From Rotaria macrura (taxonomy: Eukaryota; Rotifera; Eurotatoria; Philodinida; Philodinidae): a DNA stretch of 64,000 nucleotides. A program made the translations under genes and the position numbers. The notes beneath the pieces are model-generated. The model was not told the DNA's origin. It searched no databases and was given only the letters and a program-made list of their open reading frames with translations. Positions within the stretch are counted from its first letter, which is position 1; each line of letters starts with the position of its first letter. Positions 1 to 16,058 of the stretch are shown in pieces. The stretch spans positions 1 to 64,000 of the forward strand of contig OENT01000257.1 of NCBI GenBank assembly GCA_900239685.1, read 5' to 3'.

Positions 1-2830
1 GAATATTTATTATCAATGATATATCTCTTTTTTCACAAGATAGCATTTGTTACTTTCTCGTTGTACACATGTCGAATAAGTAAAACAACCGTTTTCGAAC
101 GATTGAATTGAATTAGAATGAATTGAAACGGATGTTTGTTACAAAGACTGCTGAAAAATATAACTTTTTTAGGGGACATAATAGAAGAACCCCTTGTAAC
201 TTATAAGCGATAAGACTGAATAGAAGAGCCCGGGTCTTCTAATGTGTCGAGGGCTTTACTTTGAAAACGATTCTGGGTTTCTTGAAAAAACAAAACACAA
301 TTGGGTCGTTTATTATGGGGCACCCATTAATCTTCATTCTCCTCTCAAGTAATTGACACATTTAGAGTTCACAAGGGACGGTAATCAGTATGAACGTCAT
401 AACCCATTTTTCGTACTGTAACACTATTTTTTTCCGTATAATAAAATGAAAAAAAGCAGCAATTAAAAACAAACTAATTCTAATGTACAAATATCTGAAT
501 GGAAGAACGAAAAATAAAAGATAAGAGAGAAGCCAAAATTTTGATTTCACTTGTCATCTTCTTTTGAAACATTCATTCACAGATGCCATTCTTTCAATAA
601 GTATTGAAGGAATTTTCTGAATTTTGATAAAACCGATTCGAAATCTTGCTTTGAACTTAATCTATACGACCACTATTCTTATCCAATCTCCTCCTGCTCG
701 TTATGTACAAGTATCATTTTCATAATACAAGAAGTGGACAAATTGGCTTGTTAATTGCTATCTCAATAAGGATTTTTCGAGCCAAATCCCAGTCAATGGC
801 ATTTTAGCCTTGGAAAAAACATTTTACAAAAAAACTTTATGTGATCCCTCCTCTTCAAAAAGCTGGGGTTTTGTCAAAATATTGGTTTTTGAGATTTTGA
901 CGTACCCCCCACCCCTTCGGGTAGAATAAAACGCCACCCCACATTAGAAGGCCACCTCCAAGAAAAAGTTCAGAAGATCTAATAGAAGGCCATGCGATCT
1001 CCTGAAGCTTTTTCAGAAATCCAATAGATTTTCAGGTTTTAGCCCTAAAAAACCTGGATTTTCAACAGAAAATCTGCTTTTTTAGTAAAAAATCTGTATT
1101 TTGTAAAAAAAATCAAGGTTTTGTGAAAAAAACGACCTTTTCCAAGTGGAAAACTGGTTTTCCAATATTTGACTTCTAAAAGTGTCTCTTTTAATGGGAA
1201 AAAATTTTTTTTAAATCCTTAACTTTCTCGGTAAAGCCTACCAAAAACATAGCCCACAATAGTAGGTCACTGATTGAGGAGCGATGTAAATTTTCATAAT
1301 AGAAGGCCATGGCTTTTTATTTTGGGGAGGGGTTTAGTCAGATAGCCCTAAGTGTTTACTTTCGAAATCACTATGATTTATTAGATTTTCGTTACTTTTT
1401 CACAATTCTATAGAGGCGTTGCTGAAGAGACTGAGGGTGTGGGTGTGAATATTGGTGCTTGCATGCGGAGAAGTCTAACCACCGCCCTCACACTAACACT
1501 CGGATTCCCACCTGACCTCAGTTATTCACACTCAAACCAACACTCATTCATACCATCAAAATTTATTGATCTACTTTGATCACGATGCTAACAAGAAAGA
1601 AATTTGTATAGCAGTAGTGAATTTTGGTTAGCGTTTTTCACGAGGTCGGTTTTTACTGTTTTTCTTTAAGGATGACTCAGTAATTTTAGGTGCTTCAGAT
1701 GTCAAAAAAGTCTTAAATCGAAGAGACAATTGTCCTTTACAATTTAACAAAGTCGGATTTTATATTTTCACTCTAGTTTTTGAGAAAAATGATTTTTTTC
1801 TATGAAGTACCCCTCATTTCACAACCTTTTTAGAAAACATTTTAACCTGCGTAAAGAAAAAAATCTTGAAAAGTCGAACATTGAAGTTGTAGCTCCGGTG
1901 TATTTTACTCTTTCACATGAAGCTGAAATCCGTATCTTCTTATTTCGAGAATAAATGTTAAAATAGGCGGGGGGATACATTTTGACCGTTAAAATCAAAA
2001 TAAATATAGAACGGTTCTTTCTTTTTGACTAAAACTTTTACTATCGGTTACATATACCCATATATATATTCAACGAATGTTTGATTCATATATCTCTTTC
2101 TGGAGAAAAAGTAGATTTTACAACGGGAGGGGGCTAAATGGCAAGGGTATTCCAATGATATCAATTGAAATACCATAAAAGTTCATTCATTCATTCTTAG
2201 CACAGTTTATTGGGTAATACGTCCAGTATTTATCAAAGTCTTCTGTTCCACGAAGTATTGAAACTCATAACTTATGCGGGGCATTTGAAACCTGTAAAAC
2301 TAAACACCATGAAATTCGTAAATGATACTACTTTTAGATGTTAAGTCAATTGACCCTCGGCAATTAGAGTTATAGCCATTTCCAAAACAAATTCCCTTAA
2401 TTTCAAATGGAATTCATCTGATACCTGTACACATCCACAGGTTTTCTTAAACTTCACCTGGGAAAACAACACCATACACATCTTCCTAAACTATGCATCA
2501 AATTATTAAAAAAACCTTAAACCTAAGCTACATCATCCTAAGCTATTCGGAATTCTGATAAAAACTTGGGAATTAAAAAATTAATTATATATCAAACAAT
2601 TTTTTATAATAGAATCTGAACTTTTGCCGATTCTGAAGAGCAGGAATTTAGTTTCTTCCTTTATTGTGCACCAAACTGTATATTCTTAAACGTACATTAA
2701 AATTTTCTCCAGCGCACCCCCGCAATAATCGAGTAGTTTCTACTACTATAGCACTGCAAGGTAAAGCAAGATTGTGACGATTTTACATAGTAGAAGAGTT
2801 AATGCTGATGGTATTACATTTTATTTACCT
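1..2830. other. gene-free AT-rich region with short dispersed motifs
   Basis: No reading frame here looks like a conserved protein and I see no exon chain. A short motif, AATAGAAGGCCATG or close variants, recurs near 178, 221, 943, 981 and 1298. Between 1060 and 1140 there is a run of near-repeats built on GTAAAAAATCTG. The 1430-1555 stretch is GT-rich in its first half and CA-rich in its second half, so it could fold weakly. I read this as decayed repeat or intergenic DNA. Confidence 0.5.
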
Positions 2831-3512
2831 TCCACGTATCACAAATCGCATCGTTTACATCCACAACACGCGCTTATATACGCAACCAAGAAAGAGAGAG
2901 AAGGAAAAGATACAACAAGAGAAAAGATAGACATAACAATAAGATAAAGAGAATAACAGGAAAGATAATTATGGAAGATAATATATGTATACCTGTCAAC
3001 AGTATAAGTAACGAGCTGATCGTACCCATGAAAGGATGAAAGAGAAGAGATATGTAGACAAGGAAAGCCAGAAAAGAAGAAACGTGATGTAAGAGCGCTC
3101 TCAACATAGAACGTCACAAAGACACATTCTTCACAATCCTGATACTCAAAACATCCTGAGAAAGGTCCAACTAAACAATGTAAAACTATTCAGAAACTAA
3201 AATCTCACCGTGAAGGCGACTTCAATCAAGTCATAAAATAAATCCGACCTGACCGTATGACAAACATCAAGAAACTGCATAACAAACATCCTCCGATGAA
3301 CACAAGTCACAGAAACGAAAACCATCTAAAGCAGTAAATTAATCGGATACCTAACTCAAAGAACAACGATTTCCGAAAGAATCGGGTTTCAAACTCAAAC
3401 AAAAACACACGATCGACATAATCATAAAAACCATCATTTATGGGAAACCAAATTGAAAACATTCAATCCGAGGAAAACATCTAGTCATCAAAATCGCAAA
3501 AATCACCGAAAT
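2831..3512. other. strand-asymmetric, gene-free DNA upstream of the minisatellite
   Basis: 2880-3110 is purine-rich on the plus strand, and 3120-3500 is rich in A and C with little G or T. Overlapping minus-strand frames of 77 and 92 codons exist at 2839-3117, but they are low-complexity Ser/Leu/Phe translations of the purine tract and are not supported as genes. The right end grades into the 3513-4110 repeat array. Confidence 0.45.
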
Positions 3513-4110
3513 CATCAAAATCATCACTATGCGGGAACCGAATTTCACAATTTTCTATTCCAGAATAAGGCCTAACATTTTAAATCATCAGATTCATCAA
3601 AATCATCACTTTTCGGGAACGAATGTTGACAACTTTGCATTCGAGAAAAGGACCTCATTATCAAAATCATTAGCAGCAGGAAAGGCGTCTCTTTTTGGGG
3701 ACCGCATTTTGGATCTCTGCGTTCTAGAATAGGACGCAGGGATCAAAGTCATCAAAATTATTTTGTTTTGGAACAAATATTTGGAACTTTGTCTTTAAGA
3801 GTACGTCGTTGTCATCAAAATCAATACCCTTAGGGAATGAAATTTTACAAGTTTACATTCGAGAATTAGACCTTGTTATCAAAATCATCAACATCAGCAG
3901 AAGTATCACTTTTTGAGAATCACAATTTACAACTCTGCATTCGAGAATAAGATCATTTCATCAAAGTAATGAAAATCATATTTCGGAACGAAAATTTGAA
4001 ACTTTGCATTGAGGAATACGAACTCGTGATTAAAATCTCACTTTGCGTGATGCTGATGTAACAACGCTAAACTACAGAATGAGACGCAGTCATCAAAGTC
4101 ATCAGATTCG
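3513..4110 (+). repeat. degenerate minisatellite, about nine units of 62-93 bp
   Basis: The string CATCAAAATCATCACTTT (or variants) begins units at about 3513, 3595, 3657, 3750, 3813, 3876, 3959, 4027 and 4091. Most units continue with a GGGAACGAA-like box, then ACAACTTTGCATTCGAGAATA, then a purine-rich joint. Spacing varies from 62 to 93 bp because the joints differ in length. Divergence between units is substantial, so the array is old or not being homogenised. The reading frames crossing it have no protein signature. Confidence 0.75.
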
Positions 4111-4119
4111 GAATTTTCT

Positions 4120-4590
4120 CGGTTGGGTTTATCTCTATGTACTGGTCGGATTTCATAGGATCCTGCAGTGTCATGTCGGATTTGGTTCGATATCATCGGA
4201 TCCAATGGAATCCACTGGAATCTAAGTGTTGGAATACTTTGGATTTCGTGGGGTAGGAATCCGATGTGTTCCTGTAGAAACAGAATGAAATCCGGTGGGA
4301 TCCTGTAGGAAGTTGGACGGAATTGGGAGACTCGGATTTCACTGGAGTCCTAGTCTAGGATCCGATAGTAGCCTAGCATTAGGATTCTATCGGTTTCCGT
4401 AAGCCATTTCCGATAGGTTTCCGGCGTTAGAATTTGATCGGAATCCACCACTCTGGTTCCGAGAGAGTTTCCGCAACCAGGATTCCAGTAAAATCCGTGT
4501 AGGATTCCTTGGAAAAAATGGTAGGATGTCGTCGGAATCCGATCGGTTCCGACGCTGGGATTGAATCTCCTGGGTATGCATTTTTTCATT
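4120..4590. repeat. GGATTCC/TTTCCG-rich degenerate repeat block
   Basis: The plus strand is filled with GGAATCC, GGATTCC, GGATCC, TCGGATTT and TTTCCG words, at a GC content clearly above the surroundings. No fixed period is obvious. The TTTCCG and TCGGAA words are shared with the palindrome at 4952-5357, so the two may belong to the same repeat family (inference). Minus-strand frames of 76-79 codons here are translations of the repeat words. Confidence 0.5.
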
Positions 4591-4951
4591 GATTATACTT
4601 TGTTTATGTCGATCCAATGTTTGTTTCTTTTAATTACGTCTGTGTTAATGAGTTCTTACAGAGCTGTTTAAGCCTAAGCGTTTGACAAGTTTTACGACCT
4701 TAAGGATTTCCTTGTTGGATTTGCACATTTTACTGTGCCAAATGACTTAAGGTACCATACTACTTGATAATGACTATGCATATAAATAAACACGTTACTG
4801 GTGGTGGATATCAAACGTGTGTACTTTGTTTTTCTTGTTAATTAGAAGCAAAGAAAACCGAATTCAATGAATGTGATTAATATTGCTACTTTCATTATTG
4901 ACGATAGAAAGTGATCAAAAACTGTTAGGTTTTATTAAATTTTGTAATAAT

Positions 4952-5357
4952 TACTCTCTAAAAAATAACCGTTTCCCAGAAAACCAACGCAAAAAGGTTT
5001 GCGAGGCTCGGAAACCCTTTTCTTACTCTCGGGAACTGTTTCAAGGGTTTCCGAAAGCTCGGAAACCCATTTTTACCATCAGAAACTCTTAAAAGGTTTC
5101 CGATAGTAACAAACTCGTAAACCAAAAATGGTTCCCGAAGCTCGGAAACGCTTGGAAGGGTATGCGAGGCTCGGAAACCATTTTTGGTTTACGAGTTTGT
5201 TACTATCGGAAACCTTTTAAGAGTTTCTGATGGTAAAAATGGGTTTCCGAGCTTTCGGAAACCCTTGAAACAGTTCCCGAGAGTAAGAAAAGGGTTTCCG
5301 AGCCTCGCAAACCTTTTTGCGTTGGTTTTCTGGGAAACGGTTATTTTTTAGAGAGTA
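4952..5357. mobile_element. perfect inverted repeat, 182-bp arms, 42-bp loop (foldback/MITE-like)
   Basis: Bases 4952-5133 and 5176-5357 are exact reverse complements; I checked both arms base by base. The ends read TACTCTCTAAAAAATAACC inward, so with a TA target duplication the element proper would be CTCTCT...AGAGAG at 4954-5355. That matches the target preference of Tc1/mariner-type elements (family knowledge; assignment inferred). The arms contain internal sub-repeats of GCTCGGAAACC. It encodes no transposase; the frame crossing it at 4883-5092 has no protein signature. Identical arms suggest a young insertion, or correction through hairpin structure. Confidence 0.85.
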
Positions 5358-5380
5358 TGATACTTGTACATAGTATCATA
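5356..5380. repeat. small hairpin abutting the palindrome
   Basis: TATGATAC at 5356-5363 pairs with GTATCATA at 5373-5380 around a nine-base loop. It starts at the last TA of the large palindrome. Confidence 0.5.
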
Positions 5381-6786
5381 TACAGATTAGATTCTTTTGA
5401 AAAATTAGTATCGTTTTGTGAAGTTTTATAGTAATAACTACAATAAAAAAGTGTTTTCTTTTTTTTTAAGAGCGTGAGAGAAGAAATTATCATCGAACTC
5501 ATTACCATGCGAGTAAGAGATTATATTATCTTAGATCTAAAAATCGTACTTTATATTATTTTACCCATTCGCTACTGTAGACTCTGTTAATATTCCTCCC
5601 AATTTGAAATATCACTTTCACGATACTGGTATTTGGATCATATCTTTTTGGAAATAATCCAAGATTCCATGTGGTCTTCTATTTTTTGATTACTAATTGA
5701 ATGTTTACAATCCAACTGAAGCTTTGATAGATTCACGTTTTGTCTCACACTTTATTACATGCAAATTTCATAATGTTTATTTTCTTATTTTGGTGACCAG
5801 AACGTTGTTAAACCTACGTTTTTACATAGCGCAGCGCCAGCGGTACAATTTTTTCTTAGTAAGCCGCGGCGCGGTATCATTTTTTGGTGAACGATCGCGG
5901 CAGACCTTCAACCGCGATGGACATCTATGATACACACTTTGAAGCAAAAATTTTTATCCTCTTTCCCATTCGACAAGTTAAAATCATAATTATCAGCAAC
6001 ACATTGATAATGAAGAAAATTAATTTGAAAAGGTTTGCATCATCTTGAAACATATCCTCTTTGTATAGATTGAGTCGATTTCTTGAATTCTTCCGTTCTC
6101 TTTACAACCATGCGCCATAGAGTCAATATTTCGGTAGATACAAACGAAACAACATATAACGTTCAAATGCGTTAAAATCTAGTAGAAAGATAATCTGCTC
6201 TCGAATTGCATTGAATGTTGAACTATACTGGCCAAACAAATCTCAGATCAACCAACCATACAGTGACGGCATTTTAAAAATTTGAATGATATTTTGGACA
6301 ACTAGCAATGCAATAATGCTTTATTCGAATGTATGTAACTTGCAGCAAATAATAGAATCGTGCATCAACAACAGTTAAACCAAGTTAATTCAATCCAATT
6401 TAGTTCTGAAATCTCCTATGTAGCGTCTCATTCTTTTGAAAGACGACAGCGAACTCAAATATAACAAAACATTTCGTATGTTGTGGATAAAAAAGCAGAT
6501 TTTATTTGAATTTAGACTCCGTTTCAATATTGAATATTTTAGGCCATCATGAATCTCTGTTGGTTTTTAGCTTATTGGAAATGAGTTAGTATATTTTCAT
6601 GATCAAGTGCACTTGGACGCATATATGAGCAGAAATTTTGAAATTCTTATCTTCTTCGTTTTATTTTTTTCTCGAATGGATCAAATCGACAAGAAAAAAC
6701 AAAACAATAATGGTTTTCTTTTCGTTTTTATTTCCGTGTTGCTGTTGATCAATTGAAGTAAACGTGAAAAAACAAATCAAACACGT
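5381..6786. other. intergenic, with a GC-rich islet at 5828-5922
   Basis: No gene is supported. The islet at 5828-5922 contains two loosely related halves, CAGCGGTACAATTTTTTC and GCGCGGTATCATTTTTTGG, and stands out from the AT-rich surroundings. It may be a repeat fragment. The right end is the 3' flank of the minus-strand RPL7 gene, with an AATAAA signal on the minus strand at 6728-6733. Confidence 0.45.
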
Positions 6787-7867
6787 CTAAACCATTTTTC
6801 GTAGCAACTTATTGATATATAGTTCACGATTACCGAAGTCACCACCATCGGCAAAATGATTAGCCTTCTTGCGCCAACCACCTGTGAAACAAAACCGATT
6901 GATGAAAATGAAACTTAATTAATTTCTATGCTTCATTACCTTTTGGATTATTAAGTTTGAATGGCCAAAGAAAGTTCGAAGCCTTCTTAAAGTTGTCTCC
7001 AACGGTAAAAATTTCATGAACAAGATCTTCCACACAAATGATATTTTGTTTACCTAAATAATGAATGTGAAAACATGTAAATCAAAATGAATGATTTCAT
7101 TTTATTTCGTATAAATTTTACCGAGAGATTTTTCAATTATACTATTATCGGACAATGGAATACGTTGCTTGTTAACTTTACCGAAGCCTCGTTTATAAAC
7201 AAGTTCACGGACAGATTTTAAATTTGGATAACCCCAAGCAATGTATGGTTCGGCAATACGTAACATTTGAATGGTTGCTTTATTAAGTTTAACAAAGACA
7301 CCATTATTTATTTGACGTAAACGAAATAGACGAAGAACCTGTTTTACACGTGGATGAACACCTCGAATACTAGAAGGATAAAATGAAATAGATAAGAATA
7401 CAAACAACACAAAAATTGATCATATGAAATAATAGCATACCCACGAATACGAATAACAAAGGCAAGTGTTGGTTCACCTTCAACATGATAATTACCACGA
7501 ACTTTAGCTGAACGCTTAAGACGAATTACTTCTCGTTCCTTTTTAGTATATTCGCTATTGTATTTTTCAGCACGTTTGAATATCAGTAAACGTTTGAATT
7601 TTTTGTTCTATTGAGCAAAAACCGAAGTAAAAAACAATAAACACTGAACTAGGAATAATCGTTTTGCTTTACTTTAGCTGCTTGAACTTGAGCACGAAGT
7701 CGACGTGCTTTAAGATCAGCATAGAGCTTTCGTTTTTTCAATAAGACTTCTGGTAGTTTTGGCGCGACCTTTTTTGGTGTTGTACTTGTGTTTACTTTTT
7801 TATCGCTAAAATTTAAACGATAGAAATCGATAAAAAATGAATATGTTTACACTCACGTATTAGACAT
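6787..7867 (-). CDS. RPL7: 60S ribosomal protein L7 (uL30)
   Basis: Structural protein of the large cytosolic ribosomal subunit. Six exons: 7857-7867, 7673-7805, 7441-7607, 7122-7369, 6940-7053 and 6787-6881, giving 255 aa. The family hallmarks are in order: a basic N-terminal extension ([19 protein letters not shown]), the core [37 protein letters not shown], then [11 protein letters not shown] and the conserved end [18 protein letters not shown]. The first exon carries only MSNT. A 3' splice site (TTTCAG) at 7897-7898 lies 30 bp before the ATG, suggesting a 5' UTR intron or a trans-splice acceptor. An AATAAA signal follows the stop at 6728-6733. It heads a four-gene minus-strand cluster with H4, DCAF7 and RPS25. 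Identity is not in doubt. Confidence 0.96.
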
Positions 7868-9068
7868 TGTTCACAATGAACTTACGACGGATAGATCTGA
7901 AAGTAAGAAAGAGCAACTAGAAATTGTCAAATACATGAAATCTCGTTTGAATAAACTATTAGAATCTATCTAAGATAGAGGAGTCGAATGATCCATGTTT
8001 TACTTTCGTGTTGGAAGTATCAATAAAAATTTGTTGATTAAAATTCATAAGAAAAATTTTCAAATTAAGTTTCCAAGATTATTATGAACTTTATTTTAAT
8101 TAAATTTTCCATAGCTTTCTCAATTTTTATTCATTTATCAATAACTGCCCTCTGTTGATTACTGTTCGGAGGAATGAGCAACGAATCATAAAATTCAAGA
8201 AATGTGCTTTGCGGTGGTGGGGCTAGTTGTCGCGTCGCGTATGTGGTTATTGATTGAGTCACATATCGAAAAAATAAAGCAGATTTTATTCATCTTGATT
8301 ATATTTTCATTGGATATTCAAATAGCAGGTAATTCATAGCGCATAGATGGACATAATGAGACTTATATTACTTTTTATCAAGAAGTATTCCATCGTCAAA
8401 CATGATGTCGTCTCAGAATAAAAAACACTAGTTTGCTATCTTTTTCCAGTAAAATGTTTCATTAAGTTTAATCTGAACAAGAATATGTACTAAATCAGGA
8501 ATAAATATCAGATTGATTGTGTAATGTTAACATATACAATTTGCGATCGATCATATCGAAGAAAGAAAATCTGAGTTGATATCACTTTCTTTTCTTATGA
8601 TAGAAAGTTAAATAATTGCAAAAATAAATAGTATTGAAATGAATTCGACATTCTAATGTTTCCCATGCATACGAATAGAAAACTTTCAATTGATCATATC
8701 TTATTCGTAGATTCTATTACATCATGGTTATGTAATTACCTGTTGACTACAAAGGCAACAACGTATGATTGTCTAAAGCGTCATTCATTTTCTCGTATTT
8801 TTATTTTAGTTTTTATATTTATATAGATATATATGTATGTAGTAAATGTGAGTATAAGAATTAAGCTTTAATGCTAAACATGATATAGTAAAGAAAAAAA
8901 CTACATTAAGATACGACGAACAATGTACAGTAGAGAAAACATGTATACACAAAATAAAGAACAAACAATAATATGAAGCGAACACTTAATTTTATTATTT
9001 ATATATACATATATTCTTTGTCTTTGTCCGACATGTAAATTCTCTGTAATTTGCGTTTTGTGTTTTCT
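7868..9068. other. intergenic between RPL7 and histone H4
   Basis: I see no conserved frame. The RPL7 promoter and 5' UTR should lie at its left end, and the H4 3' flank (AATAAA on the minus strand near 8990-8995) at its right end. No canonical histone 3' stem-loop is visible downstream of H4. Confidence 0.5.
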
Positions 9069-9540
<472 letters not shown>

Positions 9541-9610
9541 GATTGAATTTTTGTTAGTAGTAGAAAATCTGAAAATAAAATGAAATGAAATAAATGCTCT
9601 ATTTGGATTG

Positions 9611-9644
9611 CTTATATATGTTTTCGAAGTTATATCCGATTGGT
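9611..9644 (-). promoter_or_regulatory. probable H4 core promoter (TATA and CCAAT boxes)
   Basis: On the minus strand TATATAAG lies at 9611-9618, about 71 bp before the H4 ATG, and CCAAT lies at 9639-9643, about 20 bp further upstream. The spacing suits an animal histone promoter. In AT-rich DNA a TATA match is weak evidence alone; the CCAAT partner makes it more convincing. Confidence 0.45.
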
Positions 9645-9913
9645 TGTCAATGAAAATCTAGTTGCCCTTCATCTTGACGTTTAAAATACGACTGACACAA
9701 AAAAAAAAGTATATTTCTATATATATATTAAAAGCAAAATGTAAGAGACTATTTCGAATCTCACGACATCTTTTCATATAAATTCAGTTCTATTCTTAAA
9801 TATAAAAGAAAAAAAACAATACAAAACGATTGATGTCGATAGAAAAGAATTTTTTCTATAACATAAATAAATACACTTTTAAAAAATGCACGCTATATAT
9901 ATATACAAATTAA

Positions 9914-12291
9914 TTAAACACGTAAGATCTCAAGAAAGTTATTGAAACATATTGCTATCCAATCTGGTTGGGTTGTACTCCATTGTACTTGATTTATTTC
10001 ACCATCAGCTGTATAAGCTAGAATAGGATCTTCAATTGCCTTTGGCATTTGTTGTATATCCCAAATTAAAGCTTGTCTATCATCACCTTAAAAACAAAAG
10101 AAAAGATAGCGAAATGTGAATCTATTTGTTTTTGTACTAACTTGCTGTACAAATGTGACACGGTGAATGTGGAGCCCAAGCTACACCATTGACACCAGCT
10201 CGATGATTATTTAATCGAGCTACGGGCGTACATGGAATTCGAACGTCGAGAATAATTATTTCAGATGAATCAATAGCAAATGTTGATAAATAATTCGGAT
10301 CTTGTTTATTCCATGCAAGACGTAGTAATGAATGATGTTGTGGATCTTCATATATAATAGTTGAGTGTTCTAAATGACGTAAATCAAACATTCGTACTGA
10401 ACCATCAGCACCCACAGATGCAAACATATCACGACCGCCACCACCACGACTGAATGCAATATCATAGACTTCTTTATCATGTGCAATAAGTTGAGTTCGA
10501 ACATTGCCACTTATGGGATTCGTTCGTCCTATTGCTTGACCAGTCTAGAAAGCACAGAGTAAGTCTTGCTGTGAAATTTGATTCATTTCCATTGTTTTTG
10601 TTCTATGTTAAAACAAAAGTAGATTTTCGAAAAAGAAGACTAAGTTAACTGAATATAATTTTTGTCCATATCTAATGATGTAAGTACGATACAAACAAAA
10701 ATGTTAGGAATTCATTGATTAAGCATGTCCAATATTTGAGGAAGACCTCTTTGAAAATGCGACTTACTTCACATTGTAGCACATTTTTATTTGTTTCCCA
10801 ATAGTCAATGAAATAAAGTTATTTTAAAAAATTCATATGTTACACACCGTATATGAACAATGCATATTATTTTCGTTTTTGTATTTGAAATAGTATTTTA
10901 TTTCACTCAAAATAAAATAAAAAAATAAAATTTGAAATCAATATTTCAAAATACATGAAAACTATAGGAGAAATTTTCTTAAATGAAAAAACAAAAACAT
11001 GAATCACAAATATATTACTTATTAGTATATCGATGATGTTCGAATAAATATATTTTAGTTAGTGAAAAACTTCAAACAATAAGATTTTTCATAGCTTTTT
11101 TGGAAAGTAAAATACACGAACAAGTTTTTTGTTCTAGTGAGAAATGTTGCTAATCTTGATTGATCAAATGGTTTCGTTTCATAAATAATTAATCAATCGA
11201 CTCATCAATATTAGAAATTTGATCGTGATTCCTCTTTTCTTGTTCAAATGATTCCTACAACTCTGACAACTTGACGAAATGATTAGTAGTTTCATAGATG
11301 TAGTATAGATTCGAATGAGTCTAACAACTATTTGGCTATCAACTTTGAAAAAACTAATCTATCTCTGTGAAATTTGTATGGACATCAGAATTTGTTCTCA
11401 ATAGTATCTTCATGCTTACCAAACTAGCGGTTCTATTAAATTTTCTTTTTTTCCGATAAATAAAGAATACTTTCTACAATTTGTATGCTCATCTAGACAT
11501 GCTTGATGAATGGTGTCTTAGTAGAATACTTTACTCATCGACATATGTAATATAATTAACTACTCGTCTTATTCTAATTAAGAACAGTTCACTAAATATT
11601 ATCCTACTCTTGACGCGTCTATTTGCTAGTAACGTTTTTTTTTTAGTTTTAAAAATTTACTTCAAGGCCCCATATTGTACAAGTTGTATCTATACTTGAT
11701 GTACCAATTAAATTTGGATCGATTTCATTCCAATCGAATGATGTTAACGGTGCACAAAAATCAGAATTCTTATTCTAAAAATTAAGAAAAATGAAAATTT
11801 GAGAGAGAAAAAACAACGAACAATGAATTTCACATTATTCAATAAACATTCTAGTCTCGTTCCATTGTCACTTGTCTGCCATACACGTAGATAATCACCA
11901 CTTGTGGCAAGTAGATCAGGCAAATTACCTTTCTATAAATGAATAAATTAACAAAAGAGTAACATTACTGCAAATGTCTATTTACTGTATCTGGTATCCA
12001 CATAATTTTAGTTGTCGGATATGGATGATCAAATATTGAACGTGATATAAATTCTGATGTATCTTCATCCAATGAAATAATTTGAACCTACGACGAATAT
12101 GAGATGTTTTTCCGTTGCATCTATCGTTCATATAGATTTACTTTATTATTATATTCTTCAACGAATGATCCTAGTGCAAGACGAAAACGTTTATCGGGTC
12201 GAATAGACCAGTTCATAGCATATACCATCCATGGTGCTGCATATCTGTAGATTTCTTTTCGTTTATTTTGGGAACTATTTGACGGAAACAT
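9914..12291 (-). CDS. DCAF7: DCAF7/WDR68 WD40-repeat protein
   Basis: Seven-blade WD40 scaffold (WDR68/HAN11). In animals it binds DYRK1A/HIPK2 kinases and acts as a CUL4-DDB1 substrate receptor (family knowledge). Exons: 12142-12291, 11986-12087, 11834-11932, 11661-11774, 10142-10544 and 9914-10086, total 346 aa against about 342 in vertebrates. Landmarks: [113 protein letters not shown] and the end NNFLEILRV. Introns are about 50-70 bp except a 1,116-bp intron (10545-11660) with no recognisable content. A TTCTTCTAG acceptor ends two bases before the ATG, and RPS25 ends only 123 bp upstream on the same strand, so the pair may be co-transcribed. Confidence 0.96.
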
Positions 12292-12414
12292 ATCTAGAAG
12301 AAATTTAAGACATGAGGTGTTTTTGTTTTTTTCATTTTCTTCTTATGTTTATTCAAAAAAACAAATGAACAAACAAAAAAACAAACGGATTTTGATGTTA
12401 CATTATGTTTTATC

Positions 12415-16058
<3,644 letters not shown>

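Noticed and set aside
2839..3117. Minus-strand frames of 77 and 92 codons
   Set aside because: Two overlapping frames over one purine tract, both low-complexity and without splice partners.
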